Part shown: one piece after another, positions 10,647 through 23,129 of the stretch
How the letters are laid out: each line of letters begins with the position of its first letter
Numbering within the stretch: position 1 is the stretch's first letter
Source: Pezicula radicicola
Taxonomy: Eukaryota; Ascomycota; Leotiomycetes; Helotiales; Dermateaceae
DNA: 64,000 nucleotides
Assembly: GCA_003008705.1 (NCBI GenBank)
Contig: PDUO01000026.1
Location: 186,001 to 250,000, forward strand
Reading direction: 5' to 3'
Translations under genes and position numbers: made by a program
Notes under the pieces: generated by a model
The model's database searches: none
Seen by the model: only the letters and a program-made list of their open reading frames with translations
What the model was told of the DNA's origin: nothing

Positions 10647-11800
10647 CTAACCATCTCTAAACCAAGGATGCGCCAACACCTCATGCACAGAAATTCTCTT
10701 CACCGGATCAAAACACGTCATCCCAGCAATAAGATCCTTAAAATCCTCATCAACACCTTTCCACAAAGCAAAAGGCCTACGAGGATTATCTCCATTAAAC
10801 CCATCCCTTATAACCTCAAAGACTTGAACCCAAGGACTTTCATCACCAAGATATTTCAAAAAAGCATTTATACCCTCCTCATCAGCAAAATAAGAGATTT
10901 GACGTTCAAGAATAATAGATAATGGTTCCAAATCTTCATGAAGTTCTTCTTTATTGACTTCAAAAACGACAAATTTGAAGACGGCATAGATACACTTTTA
11001 ACCCCCCCCTGTTAGCAGGAAATTATTGAGCAGAAGTAGTAACGATGATCAAAACTTACGACAATACCGAAAGAAAATATATCAGATGGTTTTCCAACGC
11101 TACTTTGAGCATGTGCTTCCGGACTACGCCACATCTGATTTCCGACCTGAAAACCGATGATATGACTTCCAGGCGGTACATGAGCGACGTCTTCAAGATC
11201 CGAGAGTTGAACTCGTTTAATGGCTATCCCGTTCTCCGCCTCGTCGAAATCTACTAATATGTTGTTTGGCTTGATATCTACGAATGTCAATTAGCAACCA
11301 TCATGTTAACAAATGACTAAGACGTACCAGCGTGGACGATATCGCGATCATGCAAGGTAGCAAGACCATGCAACGAATCCTTAAGAATTCGTTTGATTTG
11401 CGTAATTGGTAAGTTCTTTTTTACTATGTTTAGAAGATCATCTGTGAGATACTCATACACGAATATTGATTCCGATGGGATTGTATCATGTACAAGGCGT
11501 AGAAAAGGGGAATTGTTGAGGGAGCGTTGCATTTCATAGATGCGTTGAAATTCAGATCTGAGAACATCTTTTAATATGAACTTCTGATTTTCGAAGCTGT
11601 TTTAGTAAATATTAGTGGATTGGATGTAGTTGCCAAAGTTCCAAATATAGTACATACGTTGCTAGGTAAACATATTGAGATGGATTATGCTTTTCTTGAA
11701 GGACTCGCTGGATTAGATATGAACGACCGGAATACCCAACGACATTTGCACCAGCAGATATCGTCTTTGTAGTTTGCTTTATGGTATCGTCTGGTAACAT
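10647..11800 (-). CDS. Protein kinase domain protein (fungal accessory family)
   Basis: Four exons (11800-11658, 11596-11328, 11277-11060, 10994-10647) join in frame to 325 residues, nearly all kinase domain. Visible motifs: the beta-3 lysine in KFILKDVL, the catalytic loop IVHADIKPNNILVD with its Asp, Lys and Asn, a DFG-position Asp in LSDLED, an APE-like RSPEA, and a C-lobe Arg motif near DPVKRISVHEVLAHPWF. The acids and lysine needed for phosphotransfer are present, so it may be active even though the glycine loop is poorly conserved and HRD reads HAD. The ATG at 11800 (MLPDDTIKQ) fits relatives I know; the same frame is open to an ATG at 11893. Substrate unknown. It is not a close copy of the SRPK-like gene at 1767-3260. 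Confidence 0.75.
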
Positions 11801-12604
11801 GGTACTAGCAAAGCAAAGTTTGGTTGTCGAATGGAATGCGCAACTTGGTATTATGACCCATCCTTGATATTCGAGCAGTACAAGTACGGCCACGACTAAA
11901 CATTGTTTGCAAAGACGCTAATACAAAAAGCTGGTAGAAGAATAGAGGACCCCAGGGAGGTCTAAATTGAAGACGCTGCTGTAGACATTTGGTTCTGGAT
12001 CATCCATCATCTATCCCTAACACGGCAGCAATCTTAGCATGACAGGGGTAAGCGAATCGAAAAAGGGGCACAAGTCACGAGACTAGTAGAGCTGCGTGGT
12101 TTGTATCGAGGGATCAATTTCTGCAATGTACGTAAGTAGGTACACATATCATAATCCATTATCATCATCCATCATTTTCCACCCTTAACTACCTTTCCTC
12201 TTATAAAGAAGAAGCGATAATGGCCTAGGAAAATAATGTAATACCCGACGGGATTTGATATATGCTTTTCTTGGATGTTGTAAGCGCGGTAGAGGTTTGG
12301 CATTGATCTTGATGCATGAGGGTAATGGTATATTCAAGAGAGTTGGAATGGATTTTAATTTGTCTATTGAGCTTTGGAATCTTGAAGAGCAGAATACAAG
12401 GCTCATAGTGATTACATGTGACTATGAGTGACAGTAGGCTGGAAAGTTATTCGAGTGGAACAGATATAGATCCACGCGTGTAGAAGATGCTGTAGGAACT
12501 AGAAACCTATTAGAATATAATTTGACTTAACAACGCAGCTATATTTGGATGTATCCCTACCTTACATTGATAGTGATAGCAGTACAGTAGGTAAATTACT
12601 TTCT

Positions 12605-12657
12605 AACTCACTTGATTTGGGTAACTAAAATGATATCTCGTAAACCAGTTCGTACGG
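12605..12657 (-). repeat. Exon-like block, copy A
   Basis: On the minus strand this encodes a short helix-like phrase VRTGLRDIILVTQIK followed at once by a GTGAGT splice donor. It resembles the block at 12917-12979 at DNA and protein level, with differences that are mostly transitions. Origin and function unknown. Confidence 0.4.
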
Positions 12658-12916
12658 TACTTCGGAGGACGAGGTGAAGGGCGTAATTCTAATATCTGTA
12701 TGAAGGTATGAGAGAGTCTGGGCGAATCTGGATTTTCAGTAACCAATCTCTTGAAATGTGACTGCATTGGTTGTGTGGAGTTTGGGAGGATGTTGTGCGA
12801 GAGAAGCGGGGCAGAGGAGGACAAAAATGAAGCAGGCAACAAAGATACCTCGAGAGGAAGGAGCGCCCTTCTACCCCAACTAAGGGAAATAACGACATTT
12901 CACACGTGATCTAAGC

Positions 12917-12979
12917 AACTCACTTTAGTTCTCTTGTTCTGCATAATTAAAACAATCTCTTGCAAGCCAATTCGTACGG
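12917..12979 (-). repeat. Exon-like block, copy B
   Basis: On the minus strand it encodes VRIGLQEIVLIMQNK plus a few extra residues before a GTGAGT donor, matching copy A about 300 bases away. Could be part of two diverged tandem genes or of one decayed gene. Confidence 0.4.
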
Positions 12980-13734
12980 AAGATTCTACAAATGCCCGTC
13001 GCACTGGAAATGACAGATTCCTTCTGGTCATAACCATTCTACAGGACACTTGACTCGAACATAAATCTTATTGATCTTAATAGAATTATATTTGGCACTT
13101 CCCTTTGGGCTTCTCGTTCGGTCATTAGGGCAGAACACATAGCCTGCTACTCCTTATGGAAGGTAGAGTTTCGTCAATCGACTGGAAACATAAGAGATAT
13201 ACTGTGATGTATCCACATTTTTCTCTGTACGCCCATTCCTCTTCACAGCTCCGAATAGAATAGCTGGCTCTACATAACGAGATCTCAAGAGAGACGAAGA
13301 ATTGAGAATTGAGAGTCGAGAGTCGAGATGTCGTCGATACTGCCCCACAAGGCGAAAGTGGGGAAGGATCTGTGGTCTTTGGTCTTTTCTTTTCCTTGGC
13401 GGTGAGACGGCGCTCCGAGCCGATCATCGGACTTCCTTTTCTAAGCATCAAGATTTCACGACTCCCACCAACATCACCAAACGGAACTGCGACAAAGCGG
13501 CACCTCCGTCGTACCGTATCTCTGGTAGGGATCGTGTCAACAGCTATGTATATATTGGTACAGTTACTTGCTGCAGCCATGCCGATATCCGTGGGTAACC
13601 ATCAATTCTCTCCGATGTTAGTCACATGCGGTGAGAGAAGACCCTTGTTGACTTATCGGGTTTATTCTTGCCCTTGACTATTTTTTCTTCTTCTCCATGT
13701 ATTCGAGTTCTTCTTTGCTCTGAATTGCCTCTTC

Positions 13735-13756
13735 CTCTCTCTCTCTCTCTCTCTCT
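13735..13756. repeat. (CT)11 microsatellite
   Basis: Eleven CT units within a pyrimidine-rich region about 170 bases upstream of the MFS start; such tracts are common in fungal leaders and promoters. Confidence 0.85.
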
Positions 13757-13927
13757 TGCATAATTTAGCATATTCCCCAAAGGAAAATCAATCATCTCTA
13801 TCTCAAGAAAAAGAGAAATTGAAACCCATCTTTTACTGCACAACTCACTTTTCAATTATCACACAATTCACGAATCTCAAGTCTTCACTTTCTTCAATAG
13901 AGCAATGCACCCTTCACAACAATAAAA

Positions 13928-16066
13928 ATGGCTGTAAACGAACTAGTCCGCATCGAAACCAACATTCTCCCCAAAGGAAAACTAATAATTACATTCACGG
14001 GCCTAGCATTTGCTCTACTAATCTCCTTCATCGACCAAAACTCCATTGGAATAGCTCTACCCACAATCGGAGCAGACCTCAATGCCGCAACAACCATTTC
14101 CTGGGCTGGTACCTCATCTTTGATCGCCAATACAGTTTTCCAAGTCCTCTATGGTCGCTTATCAGATATCTTAGGCAGGAAAGTAGTCTTCTTATCTGCT
14201 GTAGGTTTGTTGGCTTTAGGAGATTTGTTGTGTGGGTTTGCGAGGACAGGACCACAATTGTATGCTTTTAGAGGTATTTCCGGTGTCGGCAATGGAGGTA
14301 TTACGGCGTTGGCTATGATGATTGTGTCGGATGTTGTTAGTTTAGAGAACCGTGGGAAGTAAGTAGGCGAAGCTCTAACATCATCCATGAGGGGTTTATG
14401 TTTGAGGTGGATCACGTGTGCTGTTCTTTTTGCTAATGTTTTGAATTTTAGATATCAAGGTATTCTTGGGTCCTGTGTTGGTCTCGGAAATACTATTGGT
14501 CCTTTTCTTGCAGCAGCATTTGTGCAGAACTCTACATGGCGAGGTGAGTTTTGAGCTGAGAGGAACCTCCTATTCTGCAAAATCTACAAAGTTGTGAAGT
14601 ACTCGTTTGTTCTAAGAGCGTACTCTACAACTTGTAACCATCTCCAAATACCGTCCTCCCTCTTAAAGCCAAAAATCTAACCTTGAAAACTCGCAGGACT
14701 CTTCTGGTGCATCTGCCCAATGGCAGTTCTCTCCGGCACCGTAGTAGCATTTACACTTCCACCAAGTGTCGTCCACGGGGAACTCCAAGACAAGTTAAAA
14801 GCCATCGATTATTTCGGTGTATTCTTCAGTTCCATAGCCATCATGCTGCTTTTGATTCCCATCTCAGGAGGAGGCACCTATTTCGAATGGAATAGCCCAA
14901 TGGTACGTATCCCTCCAACCCCCACCCCAATACCATCCAACCCAACCCCAAAACTAACAACATTAAAAACATAGGTAATAACCATGCTAACCCTCGGCAC
15001 AATCTTCGCCCTCCTCTTCCTCCTCACAGAATGGAAATTCGCGCTAATGCCCATGATGCCCCTGCATCTCTTCTCCCTCCGTTCAAACCCAGCCGTCCTA
15101 GCAATCCTAACCCAAAACTTCCTCTTTGGAATAGTCTACTACTCACACCTATACTACCTACCAATCTACTACCAAAACGCCCGTCAATTCTCACCACTCC
15201 TCTCCGCAGCCCTAACAATCCCCTTCGTAGCCGGCCAATCATTCTTCTCCATCCTCTCCGGCCAATACATCTCCCGTCTAAAACGGTACGGAGAAATAAT
15301 CTGGACAGGTTACATATTATGGACATTAGGATCCGGATTAATTCTCCTATTAAACAGAGAAACTCCAAGATGGCAAATCGTGATATTTTTAATCATAGAA
15401 GGGGCGGGTGTAGGAAATGTATTTCAACCTACACTCGTAGCAGCACAAGCTCATTCTCTAAAGAGTGACAGAGCAGTCGTAATCAGCATCCGAAACTTTA
15501 TGAGGGCATTAGGTGGATCTGTCGGATTAGCATTATCATCAGCCGTCTTTTCCAATGTTTTAAGTGGGAAGTTAGATTCTTTGAAGATTTCTTTACCTGA
15601 TGGTTATAAATCTGAAATTCTGGCTTCTATTTTGAGGGTTCCTGATCTTAGCGTTTTGAATGGGGATCAGAGGGAGGAGGTATTGGATGCTTATATGAGT
15701 GCTAGTCGTGGTGTTTTTATTATTTGGGTTCCTATTTTGGGCGTTTGTTTACTTTTGTGTTTTTTGATTAAGGATAGGGGGTTGAAAAGGAAGGAGGAGG
15801 TTGAGAAGGAGAGGGTGGATGAGGATAGTGGGAATGGGAGTGGGAATGGTGATGGGGACGGAGAAGAGGTGATAACTGAGACTATGAATAGTGTTTTGAC
15901 TGGTGGTGCGGAAAGTGATGTTGAGATGCAGAGGACGGGGTTAGAGAATGGGGAGGTGATGGAAATTGAGAAGGGGCCGCTGATAGACCTGGAGAAGGGA
16001 CCAGTGATAGATATAGAGAAAGGAGTGATGGCAGGAACTGAAAGACGAGATTCTTCATCTAAGTAA
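13928..16066 (+). CDS. MFS drug:H+ antiporter, DHA2 (14-helix) family
   Basis: Four exons (13928-14358, 14452-14543, 14697-14902, 14975-16066) join in frame to 606 residues. Family marks: FIDQNSIGIALPTIGADL in helix 1 (equivalent of the DHA2 LDxTIVNVALP motif), the loop 2-3 motif YGRLSDILGRK, and GLGNTIGPFLAAAF, the antiporter motif C equivalent. About 14 hydrophobic segments follow, ending near residue 515. The cytosolic tail of roughly 90 residues is charged and carries an imperfect repeat (EKGPLIDLEKGPVIDIEKG). Predicted plasma-membrane or vacuolar exporter of small toxic compounds; substrate cannot be read from sequence. Start context AAAAATGG is good. It converges on an ABCC exporter, so two unrelated efflux pumps end less than 1 kb apart. 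Confidence 0.85.
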
Positions 16067-16952
16067 GTACGTAAAAGGAAAACCCATTTACACCATTTAT
16101 GACCAAATGAAAATTTCTCTACAGAGATACAGTAATATAAGGGAAACAACACCGACTCGCTCATCACTCAATCATCCACCTTATCTAGACAAAAAAACAA
16201 ATCGCAAAACATCTATCTACCTCTCCAAGGAGTAGATGCAGTAAGTAGTATTGCAGTCAGTATCTCAGTGGGAGACTTCTTATTATCTCACATAAGTATC
16301 CAGCAAGTACTATCGTAAGACTTACATAAAACCCTCTCAAACCACTAAACTCTCCACCCTCATCACTATCACAAAAAAAAACCCCCCCTACATAGATACC
16401 TCATAACCTCAAGAATAAATAAAACCCCATTTATCTTACACAAAAAACACTAAGGTACCTAGGTACTCGTACAGTAGTATCACCACACCCAAAAAGCGCC
16501 TATACCTTTAAATTAAATTTATGACAACCGATTATGACAACGGCTGTGGCGTCAACATTTCGAACACTGCATATTTCAGACGTGCAACAAAAAAAAAAGA
16601 GACCTCCCTCCCCGCCAAATTTCTTTCCTGAAGCCAAGGATATGATAAAAATTTAGGTTTAGGTAGGGGTTCAGAAGACCCCCTTGCTTTTGTCAATGCG
16701 GGTAAGGGAGGGGGGGAGGGGGAACGATTTTTCTGCAGGTCGCTTGATTTGGATGGGGTTTAAGTTTTTTTTGGTGTTTTGGTGTTACAGTGGTATAGTG
16801 ACACAACCATGATAATAAGACTTGTTAGAAAGAGAGAGTGGTGGAGGTATACTATCTATTTGTTTTTTTTATCTCCATCTCAAGTATTGTGAAGAATCAA
16901 AATAGCTTACTTCCTTTGAATTTCTACATCACAGCCTCACCTCTTCACCCCT
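16067..16952. other. Convergent 3' intergenic, low complexity
   Basis: No gene. A/C-rich with several A-runs from 16180 to 16480, then G/T-rich, and a clustered G-run at 16700-16722. Contains the 3' ends of both transporters. Confidence 0.55.
16700..16722 (+). other. Potential G-quadruplex tract
   Basis: Four or more runs of three or more G separated by one to three bases within 23 bases. It lies between the 3' ends of the convergent MFS and ABC genes. Structure is inference from composition. Confidence 0.5.
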
Positions 16953-19900
16953 TCACCCCCTCGCAACCTTTCCACCCGCCAACCCACCACTACCACCACC
17001 CTCTCTAAACTCCCCAAACAAATCACACCCTCCAACAACCTCCTCCACGCCCCCAAAACAAACAACCCTCCCCTGTTCCAGCACTAAAATCCTATCATAC
17101 TCCATCGCAGTCTCCAAACGATGTAATACAGAAATAACAGTCCTCCCCTTCAATTTCTCATCAATAAGTTTCATGATTTTCTTTTCCGTGACGGTATCAA
17201 CACTATAATTTTCCCAGGAAAAAAAAAATCAGTACTTGTCATATAAACAAATCGATAAAAAGGGCAGTTTTGAGGGAATTGGAAAATACATACCTACTAG
17301 TAGCCTCATCAAACAAAACAACCTCCCCCTTCTTCCCTCCACCCTGTCCAATCCCAAGAAAAGTCCTCGCAAGAGAAAACAACTGCGATTCACCAGCCGA
17401 GAAATTTGCATCATCCAATCTCCCCCCTAACCCACCAAACCCCTCGATCTTCTCCAGAATCCCACATTCCCTCAACATGTCGAAAATAACCTCATCGCTT
17501 AATCTCCCTTCCGGATCAAGAGAATCTCGAACCGTGTCACCATGTGTAAATGTATCTTGGGAGATAACGTGGAAGCGAGATTGTAGTGTAGAGTTTGGGA
17601 TTTGAGATATATTTATATCATCGATAATGATAGTTCCTTTCGTTGGTCTGAGAAGTCCTAAGAGGGAAAGCAAGAATGTAGATTTTCCGGAACCGCTGAG
17701 ACCACATATTGTTACTTTTTCTCCGGGTTGAATCTCCAAGTTGATACCACGAAGACTCCAATTCGGATTCTTAGAATCGGGATTATAACTTGTCCAAACG
17801 TTGTCAAATTTTATACTTCCATTCTCCGGCCAATCAGCAGAGACTTGAATTGGAGATTTCACTTCTGGTTCGATAGGTGTATCTTTTTCGAATGATATTA
17901 TCCTTGCTATTGCTCCGAGAGAAGTCTCTAGTGATGTCCAGGATGCAATTAGATTCGTTAGGGTTTCCCCAAGTGTAGTTGTGTTTAAGAAGGCTACTCC
18001 GATGGCTCCAGCACTGACTTTGTTTCGTGTACCTACCGCTACACCGACTACTATGACTGATAAACCTGCAACGACGAGATTTAATATTAGTTGTAACCAG
18101 CGTTGAACTGCATAGAGAAAATAAAGTGGCTCTTGTGATCTATCGAGCTTTTCTTCGAATTCTCGTCTCATTATATCCTGCCATCCGTGGGCTCGAATCG
18201 TTACTAGACCAGCATGTGTCTCGGAAAACTTGGTGTGTAGACCGGATTTGGATTGTAAGTCGAGGAATCGTAATTGTTTGGACGTGCGGAGATAGAAATG
18301 TTGGAGTAAGTATAGGACGATGAATAGGATAGGGAGAATCGTCAGGGCATATACAGCAGCGACTGTGACCAGAACGATTTGAATAATGGACGTGAAGAGT
18401 GCTGCAGCTGAGTTGAAGAGATCTGTGGGGAGTCTCATGTCGACAAGCATCAGGTCCTGATTGAAACGGTTCATCAGGTTACCGGTGTCAACACCGCTGA
18501 TGAAGACGAACGGCGCGTTTAGCACAACCTTTAGAAGTCTTCGATGGAGTCCAAGACCGGAGGTTGGGACCATTCGAAGTAACACATGTCTGCCGAACGT
18601 TAATATGATAGCGGCAATTTGGTATGAAAGTTACTCACCCCAGCCAAATACACAGCATAATCAACGGTAGGACTTCTAGCAATGCATATATTCCAACCCA
18701 GTAACCGGTGCTTCTTGATGAGCGCCTGACGCTTGCGTTGGACCACCATTGTACCCAAATATCTGCCATTGATATCAATACGAGAATACGCCAGTATCTG
18801 GAGATTAAACTTGCCTGGGAATTTGAGACAGAAGGCAAAGGCGATACCACCGATGAAGAATATTACCATGTTGGAGAACCCAATAGAACTGAAATAAGTT
18901 TTATATACAGACCTGTCCGTTATATCGGCGTGAGCTTGGTCTCTCTTCTCCGAGGGTTCCTTTTTATCACTCTTGATTGTTTTCATAGATGGCTTGCCTG
19001 GAAGTTCCGTAATGGCCTCAATATCGTCAACTTGGTCTATTGGACCTAGATTGTCAAGCTCGCATCGATTGAGTTGGCCATGTTCGTCCATTTCGAACAA
19101 TTTGTCGGCCATTGCTGCCCAATGCTCTATGTACCATGTTAGTTACGACTGACATTACATCCAGCAGAATTACTAACTATCCTGAACTGTGAGGATCACA
19201 GTGGTTCTCAACTGACGAAGGATACCATGTGGTCCAAAAAGACGTTCTAATATGCGGTTCCCGGTTGTCCTATCGATAGCGCTAAACACATCGTCTAGAA
19301 GGATGATATCAGGTCTGATAGCAATCGTACGCGCCAATGCCTGTAAATATAATGAGTACCAATTTTCAAATTCCACGCTGGAGAATTCCTTACCAGTCGC
19401 TGCTTCTCACCACCGCTTATCTTTGCTCCACCACTTCCTACAGTCTCACTGTCAGATTGTAGATGAAGCAGATTGTCCAATGCGCATGCATCTATGACCG
19501 CCTGATGCCACCCATTGTCTTCCGGTGCACATCGAAAAACATTGTCGAGTGCTGTTAAGTTTTCTAGCCATGATTCCTGGCCACAGTATCCGATATTCGC
19601 TGTCTCAAGACTTACAGTTCCGGACATTAGCTCTGTCTCTCCTAGTATACCTTTTAGTAGAAGGGATTTTCCACATCCCACTGGACCAGTAATAGCAATG
19701 TGCTCGCCTTTCTGAACATCGAGATTCATATTTCTCAAACGTGCTTTGGCTCCCCATCCGAAGTCTGCATTTCGTACCGATATAAAAGATTCAGCACCAG
19801 ATCGCTTCAAGTCCTCCATATTTATTGAATTCACGTTGTTCTTTGGCGGAACTCTGTCAAATGGAACGTTAGCATTAGAACCAAGTTTGCTGCTGTGGAT

Positions 19901-21917
19901 AAGTCGGTAGTCCAATCGCTCTGGTGTGTCTATGAAGGCATGGACGCGTTCAAAGCACCCTTTTGCTGCGCCTAGAATTGGTATAGTCTGGAGGATACGT
20001 ATCAAAGGGGATGCAAGTAGCGTGATGAGAATCAGCGAGGTAAATAATCTAGAAGCGTCCAGATCGGCATTTTTCGATTGAGTAGCACCGATGTACGCCA
20101 CAAATACCATTACGGGTGATAATGTCAACGTTGTATAAGCTGCGGTAAAGTTAGTGACGCTTACATAGATGGTATGGATATCTTACATGATAGGACCGAC
20201 CCTACCAACAAAGTGCGGAATGTCTTGGACGCTTGAAATTCCTTCGTCCGTAATTCTTCGATTCTCGAACCAGCTCTCTGATCCGATGCAGTCATCTTGA
20301 TCGCTTTCAGCGAGGAGAGCATCTTTTTTGTTGCGGCAATCCTCTTCTGGGTGGCCTCGAGCCAGACCTGTTGCTGAGATCCGGAATGTTTTCCAATAAA
20401 AGTCGACGCAACAGTGCAGGCTGTCGAATATTAGTCTGGATAAATTCAGGCTCAAAACAGTAGAGGAGAATAGAGCAGCTACATACCGAGAGCCAGTGCG
20501 AGGACAGCCAGACTTGAAGCCCCAACTCTGTTCCACAAAAGCCAGGTTGCAAGTGCAGTCTCCAAAAGTGCGGCCCACATTTCATGCATCTGTGCTAGAC
20601 TTCCCACGATCCTTTGTACATCAGAGATCATTAAAGTCAAGGCTCTTGATTCGATATCCTTGTCTTCCTTTAGCTTTAGCATCTTCTCGAAGATAGCATC
20701 CACTAAGCCGCCCCTAACCATTGTGATGGACTTGTATGTCATATGCCAATACCAGCTACTTGATATCTAGAGAAACAATAAGATTTTTCAGATTTGTCTC
20801 ATCAACGAGCGGAACGTACCGCGATACCTCCATAGACAAGTACACACGCTCCAATTAGTCCATAACCGTCATTTTGGGATGAGGACCGCCCATCTGCCAT
20901 ATATGCAAGCAGCGACGAGACTAAGAATGGCTGCGAGAAAGTGAACCCCGTGAGGCAAAGCCTTGGAATTATAGGTGCCACGAGGTATAACTGCAGACAT
21001 CCCAAAGTCACTCCCGGAAATCCGGTACGTCCCACTGTGTGTCTAGATCAGCTTTATTGAGTTTCCTAGCTATCTTCTTTTGGGGGAATACGCACATTGG
21101 AGGCTCTTTAGAATACGTTCAAATCTTTTCCTCAATTTTGCAGAGTAAAGAACTTTATCGATCGACTGAATATCTGATGGTATAAGTGCTCTCCGATAGC
21201 CCGTCAACATCAATCTGTTGAGCCAAGCAAACAGACTTCGACTTAGAAAGCCAGCCATTTCTTCGCTCGAAATCTTGCGATTTCTGTTGACAAGGTATTG
21301 CCTTTTACTGCTACTCTCGAGCACTATCATAACAATTTGTACGGCAAGAGCAGAGAGCGTAATTGAGGCAATGGCCACTTTCCCCTCAAGAGACCAGTAC
21401 GTCCGAATTGTTGCAGCTCTGAGCAATGCAGTAATACAGAGGTACAGGACGATGAGGAAAGAGGGCCGACATGATTTTGTATGCTCATAATGAGATACAG
21501 TAATCAAAGAAACAGCAGCGATGAATGACAATGCAGCCGAAGGAACCGAGGCAGGTGTAATCTCATTGCTCTTGATGCATATTTTGAGTAGGACAGCTAG
21601 TTCTAGGATCGAAAATACTGTGGCAGTTCCCTAGTTATTGTCTTGTCAATATTATTTGTTTTATTAAAAATATTTTGAATCCGACATACTAATTTAAAGG
21701 TATGCAGCGCTCCGAGTTTCACGTTGGTACGTAGCTTTCCTAATCTGAATAATCGAGCAGCGGCGCAGATTATAAACAGAGATGATGGAATTATTTGAAA
21801 AACGATTTCCTCGAACAATAGAGTGAAGTCGAATGACCTCCGGCATGGAGCAACTGCTGGACCGAAGGAGTGTTCTGCTGCAAAGGAGCATGCCATCTTC
21901 ATTCGATCCGTTGTCAA
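16953..21917 (-). CDS. ABC multidrug transporter, ABCC (MRP) subfamily
   Basis: Full-length MRP-type exporter in about 11 exons; several splice joins were checked for frame. Order: N-terminal TMD0 (starting near MACSFAAEHSFGP, with the hydrophobic LFEEIVFQIIPSSLFI), a linker with FLSRSLFAWLNRLML, TMD1, NBD1, TMD2, NBD2. NBD1 has Walker A GPVGCGKS, signature ISGGEKQRL and Walker B IILLDDVFSAID, where Asp replaces the catalytic Glu; its H-loop reads LTVQD, Gln for His. NBD2 has Walker A GLSGSGKST, signature FSAGESQLF, Walker B VVLFDEATSSVD and an intact switch histidine (VLHRLE). This asymmetry is usual in ABCC proteins: NBD1 binds and NBD2 hydrolyses ATP. Likely exports conjugates or toxins at the plasma or vacuolar membrane. 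Earlier in-frame ATGs exist; the one at 21917 is the most upstream. Confidence 0.87.
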
Positions 21918-23129
21918 GTGAAATAGCTAATAGAAGAACACTAGTGCGGCGATGATGGGGTTCTGATATAAAAAGAGTTAGCTGCTGCCTGGTCGTGTTT
22001 ATCTCTGCCTAGTTAATTGTCTGCTTGTGGTTTGGCGTCAGGAACAAAGCGCCGAGATGCGTTGCGATACTGTATCTGGGGTAAATTAAAGATAAAACAA
22101 AGCAACCAGGGTTCTGATTGGCAACCAAAACCCCAAAACGGGAAGGTATCGTGTCGCTTCTCGGCGCAGGCAACCAACAATTCTATGTTTCTTCTCAATC
22201 ATAGAAAGCAGCTATTCTTCCTACTCCTTCGGTATCAACTATTAATATAGGTAAAATGATGTGCTCTGCCAACCCGCCTATGATCATGTGTGCTTCATAT
22301 AATGCCTGTGGTTTCTAGCAGCCAGTGGGGTTTTATCAACGATCAAGCTGTACCTGATGGCTGGATAAGTCATGAATTTAACCATAAAACCTAATTGGAT
22401 CCATAGCGCTTGTTCTATTCTACTTACCGCTTGCTTGCTGTAAGGTGCATGCCAATAACTAATGATTACATTTTTTTGTTTTCGCCAGGCTTCAGGATAC
22501 CCCTTCGAAGTATGAACAGCCAACTTAATATCACAGCTATGATGATATGATTTCTATGCTTGATTTATGTCGGTCGTTGGTGCCTTGGATATGGCATCGA
22601 CTAGTGCTAGCTTGTAATCGTGCGTATAGACGATGTGAAAATAGGTCCTGACCATGTGTGCCAACTTTGGAACTTCCACAAGGCACATTTTTCAAATACC
22701 CACACAGCCATTCATATATACACACGCAGCAGCCGACGAGCAAGTGAACAGGATTTGCCATGCGGAGCTGCAGGAGCAGAGGCATTAAAATTGCAGAGCT
22801 GAGAGTCGATGCTAGTTGTACAGTAGGTTATTTTCGTTATGGAGGTGAAGTGAGTGGGACGTGACAAGGTCATTCGCTCTTTTTCGTGTAGTGCAATCCG
22901 AGCAGTGTACCTTTATTTGTTCTTGGAAATGAAATGGAAGAATCGTGAAGGGTTCTCCATGTGGTTTTTGGAAATGAAGAGATGTGATGTATCTCCCGTG
23001 CGACGGAGAGAGTTAGTAAAAGAGGATGATTGCCCATGAGTAAGGTTTCCTTGCAGTATGCGTTCCTAGACATTTTCTTCATACCGTCTTCTTTTTTTTT
23101 CGAGTCACTCCTTTTTCACTACGTTCATT
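21918..23129. other. Intergenic
   Basis: No supported gene; scattered short frames on both strands. Contains the upstream regions of the ABC gene (left) and the esterase relic (right). Confidence 0.45.

Larger units (their letters stand above)
11801..13927. other. Long stretch without a confident gene
   Basis: Several short open frames overlap on opposite strands, none with a recognisable domain. It contains a twice-occurring exon-like block (12605-12657 and 12917-12979) and a CT microsatellite just before the MFS gene. The last few hundred bases are likely MFS promoter and leader. Confidence 0.4.

Noticed and set aside
13125..13580. 151-codon minus-strand frame upstream of the MFS gene
   Set aside because: Overlapped by plus-strand frames of similar size, low-quality composition and no motif; likely chance.
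20183..20578. 131-codon minus-strand frame inside the ABC gene
   Set aside because: A different frame of the same strand encodes the conserved ABCC TMD1 sequence; this is a shadow.
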